A model generated the notes under the pieces. The model was not told where the DNA came from. It saw only the letters and a list, made by a program, of their open reading frames with translations, and made no database searches. A stretch of DNA of 64,000 nucleotides, from NCBI GenBank assembly GCA_958510825.1, contig OY294049.1, positions 5,518,001 to 5,582,000 of the forward strand. The letters are read 5' to 3'. A program made the translations under genes and the position numbers. The stretch's first letter is position 1, and each line of letters opens with the position of its first letter. The stretch is from Brachypterus glaber (Eukaryota; Arthropoda; Insecta; Coleoptera; Kateretidae). Shown piece after piece: positions 11,842 to 22,260 of the stretch.

Positions 11842-14800
11842 TTATCCGACGGATACATCACTATTCGAACCCAAATATTTCTTAAGATCTTTAACGTGCC
11901 AGTCTCCAATGGATTGACCGTTTTTATCCTGTAACACATAAACCAAATTTGACTTTTTACCTATTATCTTACATAACACGTACTTAGGCGCTAATTTTGA
12001 CGCAAAATAATTTACTGCGCTGGAAAGAACTTTATTTCTTTTCCATACCTTCTCACCTATCGTGAACGTTACGTCACGCTTTCTAAGGTTATAGGCTCTT
12101 CTATTTCGCTCGTATGCTTCATGCAATTTAGTTTTTACATCCGCAAAAATGTCTTTTAACCCAACTAAATCCTTAAAATACATTTCCCGAGAATCCGGTT
12201 CCAACTCAACGTCTTGAGTGGACGAAACTTTGCCATAGTAAGCCCCTGTTAAAGGTACGATTCTTCCAAAATTGAGAAACGCCGGCGAATGTCCGTGGAC
12301 CTCATTAACTGCGGTACGAAGCGCAAGACCTATTTTACCTATATTTTTATCCCATTCCCGGTGATTTTCTTTTATATAAGACCTTATCGCCGTTTCTACC
12401 GTTCGATTCTGTCTTTCTGTAGGATTTACTTGTGAATGAAATTTGGCATTGTACCAGATTTTTTGAACTTGATAGTCGTCCGCAAGCTTTTTGAAAGCTT
12501 TCCCAGCAAACTGAGTACCATTATCGACAATAATGTACTGCGGTACGCCATATATTAAGAACACCTGATTTTCTATAAATTTTATTACACCTTGAGCAGT
12601 AGCTGTTTTCAAAGGTTGTAAAAGTGTATATTTTGTGAACCAATCAGATACTACTAATAAATAACAAAACCCTCCATTCGATCTAGGTAATGGACCTATA
12701 AAATCTGTTGAAATACACTGCCAAGGGAAACTAATATTCTTTTCTTTACCCATCAACCCATGACGTGCATAATTCGGAACCTTTTGTTCAGCGCAAATTT
12801 TACAACACTTAACATATTTCAAAATATCTGATCTCATACGTGGCCAAAAATATTCTTGTGATACCCTATTAAAAGTTTTATAAAAACCCATGTGAGCTGC
12901 TAAAGGATCATCATGACATTCTTTCATAACAAGCACCCTACAGAGTCTCGGAACCAACAACTTCCACTCTTTAATATTCGTTTTAATACCTAAATTAGAA
13001 CGATCAAATTTATATATTTTATCTTCTACAATTCTATACTCTTTATATTGATTTGGACTCTTCAATATCTTTTCTCTTAATGAAACATAGTACTCATCTT
13101 TACCATACTGTTCCGAATCAAATGATATTAAATTAACTGACGGAAATACTGGTTTTTCTGGTTCAACTTCTTCAAAAGCCCTACTTAATGCATCTGGAAC
13201 TACTTGTAAACTACCCTTACGATATGTAATATTCATGTCATATTGTTGGAGTTTAACCGCCCATCTAGCAATTCTTCCTGTCGGGTCTTTAAAATTTGCT
13301 AAATACTTTAAACTAGAATGGTCTGTTATAACATTAAACCTAACTCCTTCAATATATCCCCTGAAACGATCAATCGCGAATAAAAGAGCTAAACATTCTT
13401 TTTCACCGGTGCTAAAATTTCTTTCTGATCTTGAGAGAGTTCTTGAGGCGTATGCAATAACCTTTTCCTTTCCCTCCTGAACCTGTGTTAACACTGCTCC
13501 CAAACCTACATTACTAGCGTCACATTGTATGGTGAAAACAAGGTCGTACCTAGCACTGGTTAAAACCGGAGCTGAAACAAGAGCTTCTTTTATTTTAACA
13601 AACGCGACTTCAGCTTCATTATTCCATTTAATTGGTTGTTTCTTTCCTAAACCTTTCAGCAAAGCATTAAGTGGTGCTACTAACGTTGCAAAATTTTTTA
13701 CAAACCGTCTGTACCATGAACATAACCCTATAAACCGTTTAATCTCTGTAGTTGTACTAGGACGTTTATAATTTAACATATCCTGTACTTTTTCTATATC
13801 TGTGCGTAACCCTTCTCTATCCAAAACAAAACCCAAATACTTTAATGATTTTCTAAAAAATTTACACTTATCAAAATTTATTGTAAGATTAGCTTCTTTT
13901 AAAATACGATAAACCTCTTTTAGCAGACGTATATGTTCTTCAAAACTAGATGATACTATTATTATGTCATCTAAATATACAAAAATATATGGTTCAAAGG
14001 CAGCACCAAACAATTTATCCATCAATCGTTGTTGCCTTTGCGCCGCGTTAGCCAACCCAAAACACATACGATTAAAGTGAAATAGACCATAGCCAGGTAC
14101 AGTGAAAGCGCATTTTTCCTTTGACCTTTCAGTCAGTGGAATCTGCCAAAAAGCTTTTTTCAGATCGATTGTAGAAATATATCTCGCCTTACCAAGCATA
14201 CTTAAAATTCTATCAATTTTTGGTAATGGATAAGAATCCTTCTTTGTTTGAGCATTTAATTTTCTACCATCGAAACAAAGCCTATGCGATCCATCAGATT
14301 TTTTCACTAACAATACCGGACTATTATAATCGCTATTCGAAGGAGAGACTACCCCTTGTGCTAACATATCTTTTAATTCTTTAACTAAAATTTCTTGCAT
14401 ATACGGAGACATTTGGTATTGTCGCATTTTAAAAGGTTTGTTATCCCCAGTATCAATATCATGTTTCATTATATGAGTACACCCTAACTTATCTTTTTTT
14501 AGTTCTTTGAACAAATCTTTAACTTTATTAGCTAAATGTTCCTGATCACTACTTAACTCTAAAATTCCAAATTCATTACTAGAATTAATACTATTTATTT
14601 CTACTTTATTCAAAAATTTCCAAGAATTATTTTCGAAACTTAGAGATATAGAAAATTGTTTCAAAAAATCTACTCCAAAAATAAATTCTGTTTGCAAAGT
14701 CGGTACTACTAAAATTTTTAAAACATTTACTGTATCATTGACTGTAATTGGTAACTCCACAAAACCTAAAACTTTTTGATGTGCCTTATCAGCCGTAGTT

Positions 14801-15153
14801 ACATATGGTATACTACTATTACAAATTTCTAAATTTAAACTTTTAATCAAACTAATTCCCAAATTTCCTATAACTGAACAGTTAGCGCCAGTATCTATTA
14901 ATGCTACTATTTGCTTATTAGCGATACTTGCTTTTATATAAGGCCTATTATCATTTGGTAAATTTTCAAAAGGATTTAAATTTACTAAGGAGATTAAGTG
15001 ATTTTTATAAAATGCTTTTACTTTTTCTAGCCAAATTGTCCAATTGAACCAATTGTCTTCGTAGCTACTAGTTATCTTACTATCAGGTATGGCCTTATGA
15101 AGTAGTGAGCGTCGGCCGGGATTTCCCACTACTGCTCTACATTTTTTTGACAA
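11842..15153 (-). CDS. pol: Pol polyprotein: protease, reverse transcriptase, RNase H, integrase
   Basis: An open frame of 1,103 residues in the -1 frame relative to gag. The first listed codon is TTG just after a TAA at 15154-15156, so there is no ATG start and expression must come from frameshifting. The aspartic protease has IDTGA at about residues 86-90. The RT spans roughly 230-430 with DLKKAFWQIP (motif A Asp about 330) and YLDD at 393-396. RNase H (about 540-650) has CDAS, the GEKE glutamate and TDHSSL. Integrase has the zinc finger H747-H754-C784-C787, then Asp817, Asp877 and Glu913 with 35 residues between the last two. A basic C-terminal domain of GPY/F type (about 1045-1065, degenerate) follows. 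All catalytic residues are present and no stop or frameshift is seen. The domain order identifies the Ty3/gypsy group. Shorter plus-strand frames over it are shadows. Confidence 0.95.
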   Translation of the reverse strand: MSKKCRAVVGNPGRRSLLHKAIPDSKITSSYEDNWFNWTIWLEKVKAFYKNHLISLVNLNPFENLPNDNRPYIKASIANKQIVALIDTGANCSVIGNLGISLIKSLNLEICNSSIPYVTTADKAHQKVLGFVELPITVNDTVNVLKILVVPTLQTEFIFGVDFLKQFSISLSFENNSWKFLNKVEINSINSSNEFGILELSSDQEHLANKVKDLFKELKKDKLGCTHIMKHDIDTGDNKPFKMRQYQMSPYMQEILVKELKDMLAQGVVSPSNSDYNSPVLLVKKSDGSHRLCFDGRKLNAQTKKDSYPLPKIDRILSMLGKARYISTIDLKKAFWQIPLTERSKEKCAFTVPGYGLFHFNRMCFGLANAAQRQQRLMDKLFGAAFEPYIFVYLDDIIIVSSSFEEHIRLLKEVYRILKEANLTINFDKCKFFRKSLKYLGFVLDREGLRTDIEKVQDMLNYKRPSTTTEIKRFIGLCSWYRRFVKNFATLVAPLNALLKGLGKKQPIKWNNEAEVAFVKIKEALVSAPVLTSARYDLVFTIQCDASNVGLGAVLTQVQEGKEKVIAYASRTLSRSERNFSTGEKECLALLFAIDRFRGYIEGVRFNVITDHSSLKYLANFKDPTGRIARWAVKLQQYDMNITYRKGSLQVVPDALSRAFEEVEPEKPVFPSVNLISFDSEQYGKDEYYVSLREKILKSPNQYKEYRIVEDKIYKFDRSNLGIKTNIKEWKLLVPRLCRVLVMKECHDDPLAAHMGFYKTFNRVSQEYFWPRMRSDILKYVKCCKICAEQKVPNYARHGLMGKEKNISFPWQCISTDFIGPLPRSNGGFCYLLVVSDWFTKYTLLQPLKTATAQGVIKFIENQVFLIYGVPQYIIVDNGTQFAGKAFKKLADDYQVQKIWYNAKFHSQVNPTERQNRTVETAIRSYIKENHREWDKNIGKIGLALRTAVNEVHGHSPAFLNFGRIVPLTGAYYGKVSSTQDVELEPDSREMYFKDLVGLKDIFADVKTKLHEAYERNRRAYNLRKRDVTFTIGEKVWKRNKVLSSAVNYFASKLAPKYVLCKIIGKKSNLVYVLQDKNGQSIGDWHVKDLKKYLGSNSDVSVG
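15101..15147 (-). promoter_or_regulatory. -1 ribosomal frameshift signal between gag and pol
   Basis: On the minus strand the gag frame reads CAA AAA AAT GTA, giving the heptamer A AAA AAT (15147-15141) in the correct X XXY YYZ phase. After a 7-nt spacer a hairpin follows: AGTAGTG (15133-15127) pairs with CACTACT (15107-15101) around a 19-nt G/C-rich loop. Slipping by one base joins gag directly to the pol frame. The gag stop TAG (15131-15129) lies inside the stem. The spacing and geometry match known -1 frameshift signals; activity is inferred. Confidence 0.8.
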
Positions 15154-16643
15154 TTAGAACAATCTTTTAAAAATACGTCTTTTTTTCCACAACGGTAACA
15201 AAACTTAGTCCTTTTTGCAAGACATTTACTAAAAACATGATTAATTCCATTACAATTATAACATACTATTTGCTTTACTTGATTACTACTATTTACTGTA
15301 CTATTATTTTCTGAACTGCTATTTTTCTGATTTTTATTACTATTAAAATTACTGCTACTATTACTACCAAAAGATTTATATCCATTATTTCTGAAATTTC
15401 TATTATAGTTACCATTACTATTATTATTATTTCTAAAATTGTTACTAAAATTACTATTTGAATTTATCTGACAACAGTGCCCTTCTTTACAAACATTTTT
15501 ACTACTACTTGCTTTATTTACACAACTACTTTCCTCTGCAAAACTACTATCTTGAGTTTCTACCACATTTACCCTAGGTACTGATTTCTTATAAATTGCG
15601 TTTTTATTTGTTACACTTTTTTGTTTCAAAATGTAAGCTTCATCTAACTTTTTACAATACTTTCTGAGGTCTTCAATCGAGTTTACTTCTACTAATGATA
15701 ACGGAGTAAAATAATGTGGAAGTATCCTTTCCCTAATTGTTTTCAATTTTGTAAAATCACTAGGATAACGCAAAAGTCTCTTAAATAATGTCTCCATAGC
15801 CGCTGTAAAAACTGAAATTGACTCATCTGGTTTTTGATACTTTGCCCTGATGTCATCCCAAGTATGATCATCTACACTAGCAGACAAAAATTCTTTCTTT
15901 AATAATCCTATTAACTCTGACCAATTATTAACTGAACTTTTAACTGACAAAAACCAAGAGAGCGCCGGCTCTTTAAATAAGTCATAAGCTGTTTTAAATA
16001 AAATTTCATCTGAGACGTTTCTACAAACTTTTAAATAATCTACTTTTTCAATGAACGAAAGTACGTCTCCAGTACCGTCAAAAGAAACACCCCATTTATA
16101 AACAGGTACAGGCTTTATAAAGTCCGGGTCTGATCTAGCCGAAGTATTAGCTGCTGCATGAAACGTTGTGTCATTTAAAGAAATTCTTGTCATATTAGTT
16201 TCATTGACCTTATTCTCATGCGCAGTATGAGCCTCAATCAAATCCGCCTCTAATTCTAAACAAGTGGCTTTAGAAATCTGTAAAAATTTTGTCCTATCTG
16301 CTTCTTTATCCTTTACTTCCGGAAACCTATTTAAACGCTTATTTATGTGCGCTAGATTTGACTTTATACGAATGAGTTGAGAAATTGAGTACTCAAACTC
16401 CTCAAGTTCTTTAACTAAAGTTTTTACAATATCAATATTATCATTAATAGCTTTTACCTCATTATTGAAATTAAACTCCGGATCGACATATTTATTGTCC
16501 TCCGTTTCCCTTGCTATAGCTCTACTCAATGTTTTAATTTTCGCATTTCTATCATTCCTAGCCGTTAAAGACCTAATACGCAATTCATAATTTATTTGCT
16601 CTACCGTTAAATATCTAAGATCCATTTTATTTAAATCTTCCAT
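15129..16643 (-). CDS. gag: Gag structural protein with two zinc knuckles
   Basis: A 504-residue ORF from an ATG, 919 bp downstream of the 5' LTR. The N-terminal 380 residues are largely helical-looking, Lys/Glu-rich capsid-type sequence (for example WGVSFDG then LSFIEKVDYLK). A long Asn/Ser-rich low-complexity linker covers roughly 395-456. The nucleocapsid end has a canonical CCHC knuckle at 461-474 (CYNC...H...C). A second, degenerate knuckle at 482-495 has Val490 where the conserved His should be. Gag would form the cytoplasmic particle that packages element RNA. It overlaps the pol frame by 25 bp, the region of the -1 frameshift site. The frame is intact, supporting a recently active copy. 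Confidence 0.9.
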   Translation of the reverse strand: MEDLNKMDLRYLTVEQINYELRIRSLTARNDRNAKIKTLSRAIARETEDNKYVDPEFNFNNEVKAINDNIDIVKTLVKELEEFEYSISQLIRIKSNLAHINKRLNRFPEVKDKEADRTKFLQISKATCLELEADLIEAHTAHENKVNETNMTRISLNDTTFHAAANTSARSDPDFIKPVPVYKWGVSFDGTGDVLSFIEKVDYLKVCRNVSDEILFKTAYDLFKEPALSWFLSVKSSVNNWSELIGLLKKEFLSASVDDHTWDDIRAKYQKPDESISVFTAAMETLFKRLLRYPSDFTKLKTIRERILPHYFTPLSLVEVNSIEDLRKYCKKLDEAYILKQKSVTNKNAIYKKSVPRVNVVETQDSSFAEESSCVNKASSSKNVCKEGHCCQINSNSNFSNNFRNNNNSNGNYNRNFRNNGYKSFGSNSSSNFNSNKNQKNSSSENNSTVNSSNQVKQIVCYNCNGINHVFSKCLAKRTKFCYRCGKKDVFLKDCSNCQKNVEQ

Positions 16644-17540
16644 GATTAAAATTTTAATTTATTACTAAAATTTACTATCAAAAATCTGTCAAAATCTGTC
16701 AAAAATCTTTCGCCATCTCTCTTTAAATAGTCAATATTCTTTCTAAAAATATTCACTCTCAAAAATCTTTTGAAAATCTTTCAGAAATCTTTCAAAAATC
16801 TCTCGCAATCTCACTCAAAATTTGCAATATTTTTTCAAAAATACTTGCCCTGTCCGCCACTCTTTTTTAGATTCGGATCGGAACCAAAAACTCCACGATT
16901 TATTCTCGCGTACTACTACACCTTTTTTGTTCACCCTGTATATTTCAGAATTTCACAAACTCAAAAAATCTCTCATCTTTCATCAAACTTTAATCCATTC
17001 TATATATTTTAGAATTTCATAACCAAAAACCTCTCAACTTTATTTTCTCCTATATATTTTAGAACTAAAATAACTCACTGGCCAAACTTTTCTCTCTTTA
17101 TTTTACTCTATATATTTCAGAATTAAAATAATCAAAACTATGCACCAAAATGTTTGCTTTTCAAAAAAAATTCTCTCTAACTTTTATTTTTACCCTGTAT
17201 ATTTCAGAATCAAAAATAACCAAAAACTGTACCACTGCGTCCAATACTTTTTTTTTTTATTACGATCCTATATATTTTAGAATTCGAATAAAACTCAAAA
17301 CTTTACCCTTTTGGTACTCTCAACCTATCCGTGGTTTCTTTTCTCCCTGTATACACCAAACTATTTTTTAAACATTGCACACCTATTGTTTAAATCAAAT
17401 CAACAACCATATCCAGTTTTGTCTAAATATCTTAAAAATATCTTAAAAATATCTCAAAAAAATTTTTTTTTTTTTTTTTTTTTTTATTTTATATTTTTTT
17501 CACAAACTTCAAAAATTTAAAAGTTAAACTAGCTTAATCC
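16644..17540 (-). promoter_or_regulatory. 5' leader of gypsy element with repeated TATATTTCAGAAT motif
   Basis: A long (~900 bp) pyrimidine/A-rich leader between the primer binding site and gag. On the plus strand a degenerate motif, CC(C)TGTATATTTCAGAAT or CTATATATTTTAGAAT, recurs at about 16935, 16999, 17050, 17106, 17193 and 17267. A partial seventh CCCTGTATA lies near 17345. Spacing is roughly 50-90 bp. Plus-strand ORFs of 60-80 codons arise from these repeats and are not genes. The array could be a packaging signal, binding sites or simple expansion; function is unknown. Confidence 0.6.
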
Positions 17541-17558
17541 CACGTTATTTGGGCGCCA
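17541..17558 (-). other. tRNA primer binding site, lysine-tRNA-like
   Basis: Three bases inside the 5' LTR, the element strand reads TGGCGCCCAAATAACGTG. TGG pairs with a tRNA CCA end. TGGCGCCCAA followed by ACGTGGG matches the 3' end of metazoan tRNA-Lys(CUU) (recalled as ...CCCACGTTGGGCGCCA), interrupted by a 4-base AATA/ATAA insertion. A closer match (TGGCGCCCAAGGTG) lies inside each LTR. Confidence 0.7.
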
Positions 17559-17561
17559 TTG

Positions 17562-19866
17562 TGTACCGCGTTTTCCTGTCTAGAATAAGTAAAAACTAAA
17601 AAATTATCAGGCGCTGCCCTGGTCACTTATTATAGAAAAGAAAATGTACGGTTGCGATCGGCTAACTGGCATCAGTACGGGCACAGGGGTTCATGGATTA
17701 AAAATTATGATAATAAGCTTAGTTTAACACCTTGGGCGCCAGAATCTTGTAAACATACATGTGCTTGGCAGTTTATGTGTTAAGATTCAAACACATAAAA
17801 AATAATGTACTAGAATATTAATTATCTTTTACAGCATGTATAAACCTGAAAAATAACTATGATTTGAATAGATTTGTATATCTTGTGTTGATTATAATTT
17901 AAACAAAAACTCAAATATGTGCTGTTACAATGTTTATTTAAAATGACAAGTAGACAACTTTAATTAATCATATTAATTAAAATAAAATTATAAATTACCA
18001 AAAGTATGGTGAAAAGACCCCATTGCGAAATATAAAAAAAAAATGTGGTGAACTACCCTATTGCAAAAATGTTAAAATATGTATACCAAAATTATTATGG
18101 TGAATAACCTAAATAAAAACAGTAATATAAGGTATGTGTTAATAAGTGAAAAATAGTAATCTAGGCGTACGGCCCAAAGTTGCAACTTTGTTTACAAACC
18201 AACCTAGAATATTCATAATAAAATAGAGCACCTTAATAAATATTAAAATTTGAGAACTTGGATATTTTACCAAAAATAAATATAGTAAACCGCATTTTCA
18301 TTATTTACACTAAAACTATAAAAACCTGTTAATTAAAGTTGTCCCTGGAACGACCAAATACGTTGTCCCACTCCCTGATGATGTACGTCACTGTGCAGAA
18401 CATTTCCTTGTCCTTGCCTTGAGAACTCCTTACAAATTTGAACACGTTTGAAACTCAAACGCTTGAGGATCCATTGAAACGTTTGTAAACCTCTTGGCTT
18501 AAAAACGGTACTGCAATTTACTGAACATCTTGAAAAATCTTGAAAACTCTTGAAAACTAATGTGGAAAATTGAAGAACACCTCAATGAAAATTGAAGTTA
18601 AAGTTGAAATGGAAAGCTTCGCCATCGATACTCGTAAAATTTGAGATAACGGTAACGTTGTAAAATATAAAAGCTTCACCAACAATATTCATAAAATTTG
18701 GGATAGAGGTATCGTCAAAACATTCGAAGAACGTTAGAACAGAAATGGAAAAGCTTCACCAACAATCTAGAAAGAAAGAACAGCGACTTTAGAACTCAGC
18801 CATCGATATGAAAAATCGAAATCCGTAATTAGATTTAAAATAAACTTACCCAGTCCAAAACTGAATTAATTGGAGCAGTAAGTGCTGAATACTAGAATAC
18901 TCTGCAGCCTGAAGCCTTCATCTGTACGCCTCTAATGAAAATAAAGAAAACAACGTGTTAAACACTTGTAACTTAGGTAACCAAAAAGCGACTTACTTTG
19001 AAAGATGAATATTGTGGAATTTCCATTAAAACTGCTTGAACTAATTACGTAGGATTATACTACACTTCATTACAAACTTATTGCAACATTTTTACACAAA
19101 CATAAACCACGGATCGTTTCACAAAAATCAGATTCTGATTTTACGACCTGAACGCCATTGCTTGTCGTTTTGAAAAAGAACGCCTCTCCCTTCAACTCCG
19201 GCAAGGTACAAAACTCCCCCCGTGGCGAAACTTGGAACTACGAACAACAAATCGATTTTGAGGGTAGGCAACACAAAAAACATCTATTCATAATCCCAAT
19301 ATTACTTGAAAATAAAGAAAAAGAATACTCTAAATAAGTTTAAAATGCCTAGCCATACATCTAACAATCGTTTCATATGGTTTAAGAAATGATACGACGA
19401 AAATAAACCAACTTGAAGTCATCAGCTGACCATGCAATGCATACTGTATACCTGAATGCGGGTAGAAGTAAAACTAACCTCAAAATTAGGTAAACAATCT
19501 TTGATAATGATTTTATCCGACTTCCAGAAGCTTTAGCTGTGATTAAAAAGGTAAGACTAGCTGAAAAACATCAGTAGCTAACTCAAGTACTGAATGTAGT
19601 AGATTACTAGACGTTTGTTATTATATTTTAGGCTATCAAAAGTAAACACCAAAAATAAGACAAATTCTGTAATAAAAGAAAAATGACCCAGCAAATGGAA
19701 TCAAGGACCATCGCAAGACTTCCACAAGACCATACAATAAGTCTGTACTCAATCTTATATGTGCAAATAGAAAGAAATACTAACTTCTGAAAAAATGGTA
19801 ACATCGTATGATTACGTGACACAGATCAGGTAATCTTTAAAAACAGTGGCAGTCATAACTGCTACA
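17562..19866 (-). repeat. 5' LTR of gypsy element (2,305 bp)
   Basis: Right-hand copy, upstream end for the minus-strand element. It is identical in length to the 3' LTR and differs at only one position that I found (18299). It should carry the promoter driving gag-pol leftward; no single TATA box can be singled out in such AT-rich sequence. The 64-codon ORF near its outer end is duplicated only because the LTR is. Confidence 0.93.
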
Positions 19867-20610
19867 ATATACTTGCATTTAAGCCCTTTGGCTTCTACCA
19901 TAACGCAAATATTTTCACAGACTCTAGATCACTTGAATTGTTTATTTATGAAAGAATATACAGTAAATTTCCATCAAAATTGTAGGATCTCCAAAGTCGC
20001 AGAGTGACACCCCTAATATTAGTTTTTTTACTCTCTAACCAACTTACTACATAACATTTCTACTCATCCACAGCCCTATTTCTTAATATCCCCACTTTGT
20101 AATATTTAACCTTCAGGAACTCGGGTGAAAAAAGTAACGAAGAAACTATGTCTTTATGTCTTTTATTCATATTAAATTAGTGTTAAATAATAAAGTTTTC
20201 CACCCCCAAGTAAGAGATAATTTGTTTAGTTAGTATCACTTCTAGAGTTTCTAGATTTTTTGAGATATTGGCTCTGTTTTGTTTTCGTTAGGTCACTCTG
20301 TATCCAATGATTTAATACAATACAAGCTCTGTTAAAAAAAAAAACGTACGGATATGTTATTGAAAATAATATGATATCTTCTAAGAGTTTCATTGAATGT
20401 CGTATTTTAAATTTTTAAACCACAAAAATAAAAAAAACAAAAAAAATAAACAACATTATGCAACATACCCATTTAATTTTTTAGAGAGACTTAAAAATAA
20501 GCTTTCTCAATTTACATTATCTGGTATTCAGAAAAGCTCTTCATATACTTGCATTTGAGCCTTTTGGCCTGTACAACGTAAATGTTTTCACAGATGCTAG
20601 GTCATTTCAA
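19867..20610. repeat. Target-flank repeat: two diverged copies ~670 bp apart
   Basis: The sequence just right of the gypsy insertion (ATATACTTGCATTTAAGCCC onward, 19867-about 19940) recurs, diverged, at about 20541-20612 (ATACTTGCATTTGAGCC). The left flank before the element (CGCTTTTCATATAC, ending 8699) also resembles the sequence before the second copy (GCTCTTCATATAC). The second copy therefore serves as an approximate empty site and confirms the insertion point. No gene is seen here. Confidence 0.6.
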
Positions 20611-21390
20611 ACTTTCAGTAAATATTGATTCTTTGCAACAGTTTGTCAGAACTAAGCACAATGAAATTTCCATTAAATATAGAAATTAAAATCCATCGCT
20701 TTACTAAACTAAAAAGTTCCACTTGTGTTTTTTGGCATAAGTGAGTATGGATAAAACAGCCAACTAAAAAATCAAAACTTTAATTTTGACCATTATACTT
20801 TTACTACGCACAAATAAAATCTTGTTAACTTATAATTTAAAACTATCAAATTATATTAGTGTCTTCGATTATACAATTAATAAACAAATATCGGGACTAG
20901 GACTTTAAATAAAAACACACAAGTTTTATGCACTAGCGACGTTTCGTCTTTAATTAAGACTTTATCAAGCTAAAAGAGAGAAAAAGATCTTATGTAATAA
21001 CACAAAAAAAAGGTATATAACTAAAAAAAAATAAAAAAGGCAACTTTTTAATCTTATGCCTAGATAATACGAAAAACATTTACCTTAGCATACTTAAAAC
21101 ACTACATTTAACATAAATATTATTTAAATAAACAATTACGAACAATAAACAAAACTATAGAACCGTACACGTAGACATATTTCAAATTAACTGTATATGT
21201 TTTTCATTCCTCTTTCTTATCACAAGAACACCTATATGTATTCTTGGTTGACTATAGTTAACTATATTTATATGAAAGATAAATTCTGCAGGCGCCTTTA
21301 TATAAAATATAATCATAAAATAGCAAAAGCTAAGTACCAACAAATTATCATATCTATAACATCCCCACTACGTAACCATAATAGTTGCCA
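20611..21390. other. AT-rich non-coding DNA with Penelope-type motif
   Basis: No credible ORF. It contains the hammerhead-like motif at 20938-20969 and A-rich stretches that follow it. The 87-codon plus frame starting at 21197 is compositionally like the surrounding non-coding DNA and runs into the inverted repeat at 21391. Confidence 0.45.
20938..20969 (-). ncRNA. Hammerhead-like RNA motif (degenerate)
   Basis: On the minus strand: TTGATAA, one extra base, a 5-bp stem GTCTT/AAGAC with a short loop, then GAAACGTC. The arrangement parallels the motifs at 48942-48977 and 27515-27543. The CUGANGA box is changed at two positions, so activity is unlikely. It probably marks a Penelope-like or related retroelement end. 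Confidence 0.35.
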
Positions 21391-21664
21391 TAAGAAATTT
21401 ATCTGTCTATCTGTCGTTAAAATCAAATGGACAGAAAATGCACGTTACTGTACACCCTAAATTGTGGCGATTTGCCTTTTGGGAACAAGTGAACAGATAA
21501 CAGTGACCACATCATTAGATGGTACCATACTTTTATATCTATCTAACGTTTTATTTGAATATTAGCAACATACAGGATGATTGATTGATGATTCCCAAAA
21601 AGGATGAAATGGTACTATTCACTGTTTCCTGTCCATTTAATGTTAACGACAGATAGATAACTTT

Positions 21665-21667
<3 letters not shown>
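21391..21667. repeat. Small inverted-repeat element
   Basis: TAAGAAATTTATCTGTC...GTCGTTAAAATCAAATGG at the left is mirrored by its diverged reverse complement at about 21610-21667. The arms are roughly 55-60 bp and the unit about 277 bp. The right end abuts a TA microsatellite, which hides any target duplication. It is probably a MITE. Confidence 0.5.

Positions 21668-21733
<66 letters not shown>
21668..21733. repeat. (TA)n microsatellite
   Basis: About 33 uninterrupted TA dinucleotides. Confidence 0.95.
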
Positions 21734-21735
<2 letters not shown>

Positions 21736-22135
21736 CGGTTATTAACCGACAAACGTGCAGTATATATTGTTATAGAGTGTAAATTCTTAACTTATTTAAT
21801 AGTTGTCATGTAAGTCATTTTTATTGTCAAATAACACGTTCAGAGTATTTATAACAATACAACGCGACTATAGGCTAATTCGTCTAAACGTAATCATGCT
21901 TAAAGCATCCTCCCGCTTCATGCTTCCTTACCCGCAACCCTATACTTGGACTTCCCTTTACGTTCGTTCCCCGCGCAGCCAATACTTTCAATATGAATCA
22001 CTATCACATTTAAACGGATCATACTTTACTAAAATAACACATTTGAGAATATTCTAGATTTGTGCCTGAAAAAATATGTTTTAGAAGAAAGTGGCTATAT
22101 CGCTAACCGAGGACATATAGTGCGGAGCTAGTTTT
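21734..22135. other. Non-coding spacer
   Basis: About 400 bp with no recognisable element. The 84-codon plus ORF at 21803 has no domain features and is not supported. Confidence 0.4.
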
Positions 22136-22256
22136 TAGGGAGTAGGGATATTATAGAGCAGGGATGTTATGGAGTAGGGTTATTAACAAGTAGGGATCTA
22201 ATGAGATAGTGTTTTTAGAGAGTGGGATAATTAAAAGTAAGGATAGTAGTAAGTAG
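22136..22256. repeat. GGAGTAGGGATGTTAT minisatellite
   Basis: Five to seven degenerate 15-20-bp units of the form GGAGTAGGGATRTTAT. The same unit builds both arms of the foldback element at 33662-34451, so this is probably a solitary arm of that family. Confidence 0.6.
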
Positions 22257-22260
22257 TATA

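Larger units (their letters stand above)
8704..19866 (-). mobile_element. Complete Ty3/gypsy LTR retrotransposon, 11,163 bp
   Basis: Two 2,305-bp LTRs flank a minus-strand gag-pol unit. In element orientation the LTR begins TGTAGCAG and ends GCGGTACA. The 4-bp target duplication is ATAT (8700-8703 and 19867-19870). The primer binding site and polypurine tract are in place. The domain order protease-RT-RNase H-integrase is that of Ty3/gypsy (Metaviridae). At least one LTR mismatch is visible (T at 9441, C at 18299) and there is no net length difference, so insertion was recent. No env ORF follows pol, so it is a retrotransposon rather than an errantivirus-like element. Both ORFs are open throughout, so the copy may still be competent. 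Confidence 0.95.

Noticed and set aside
13235..13771. Plus-strand ORFs of 80-81 codons within pol
   Set aside because: They lie antisense to the RNase H/RT coding region, whose minus-strand domains are unmistakable; shadow frames.
16770..17520. Four plus-strand ORFs of 66-80 codons in the gypsy leader
   Set aside because: They are translations of the repeated TATATTTCAGAAT motif and T-rich DNA, antisense to the element.
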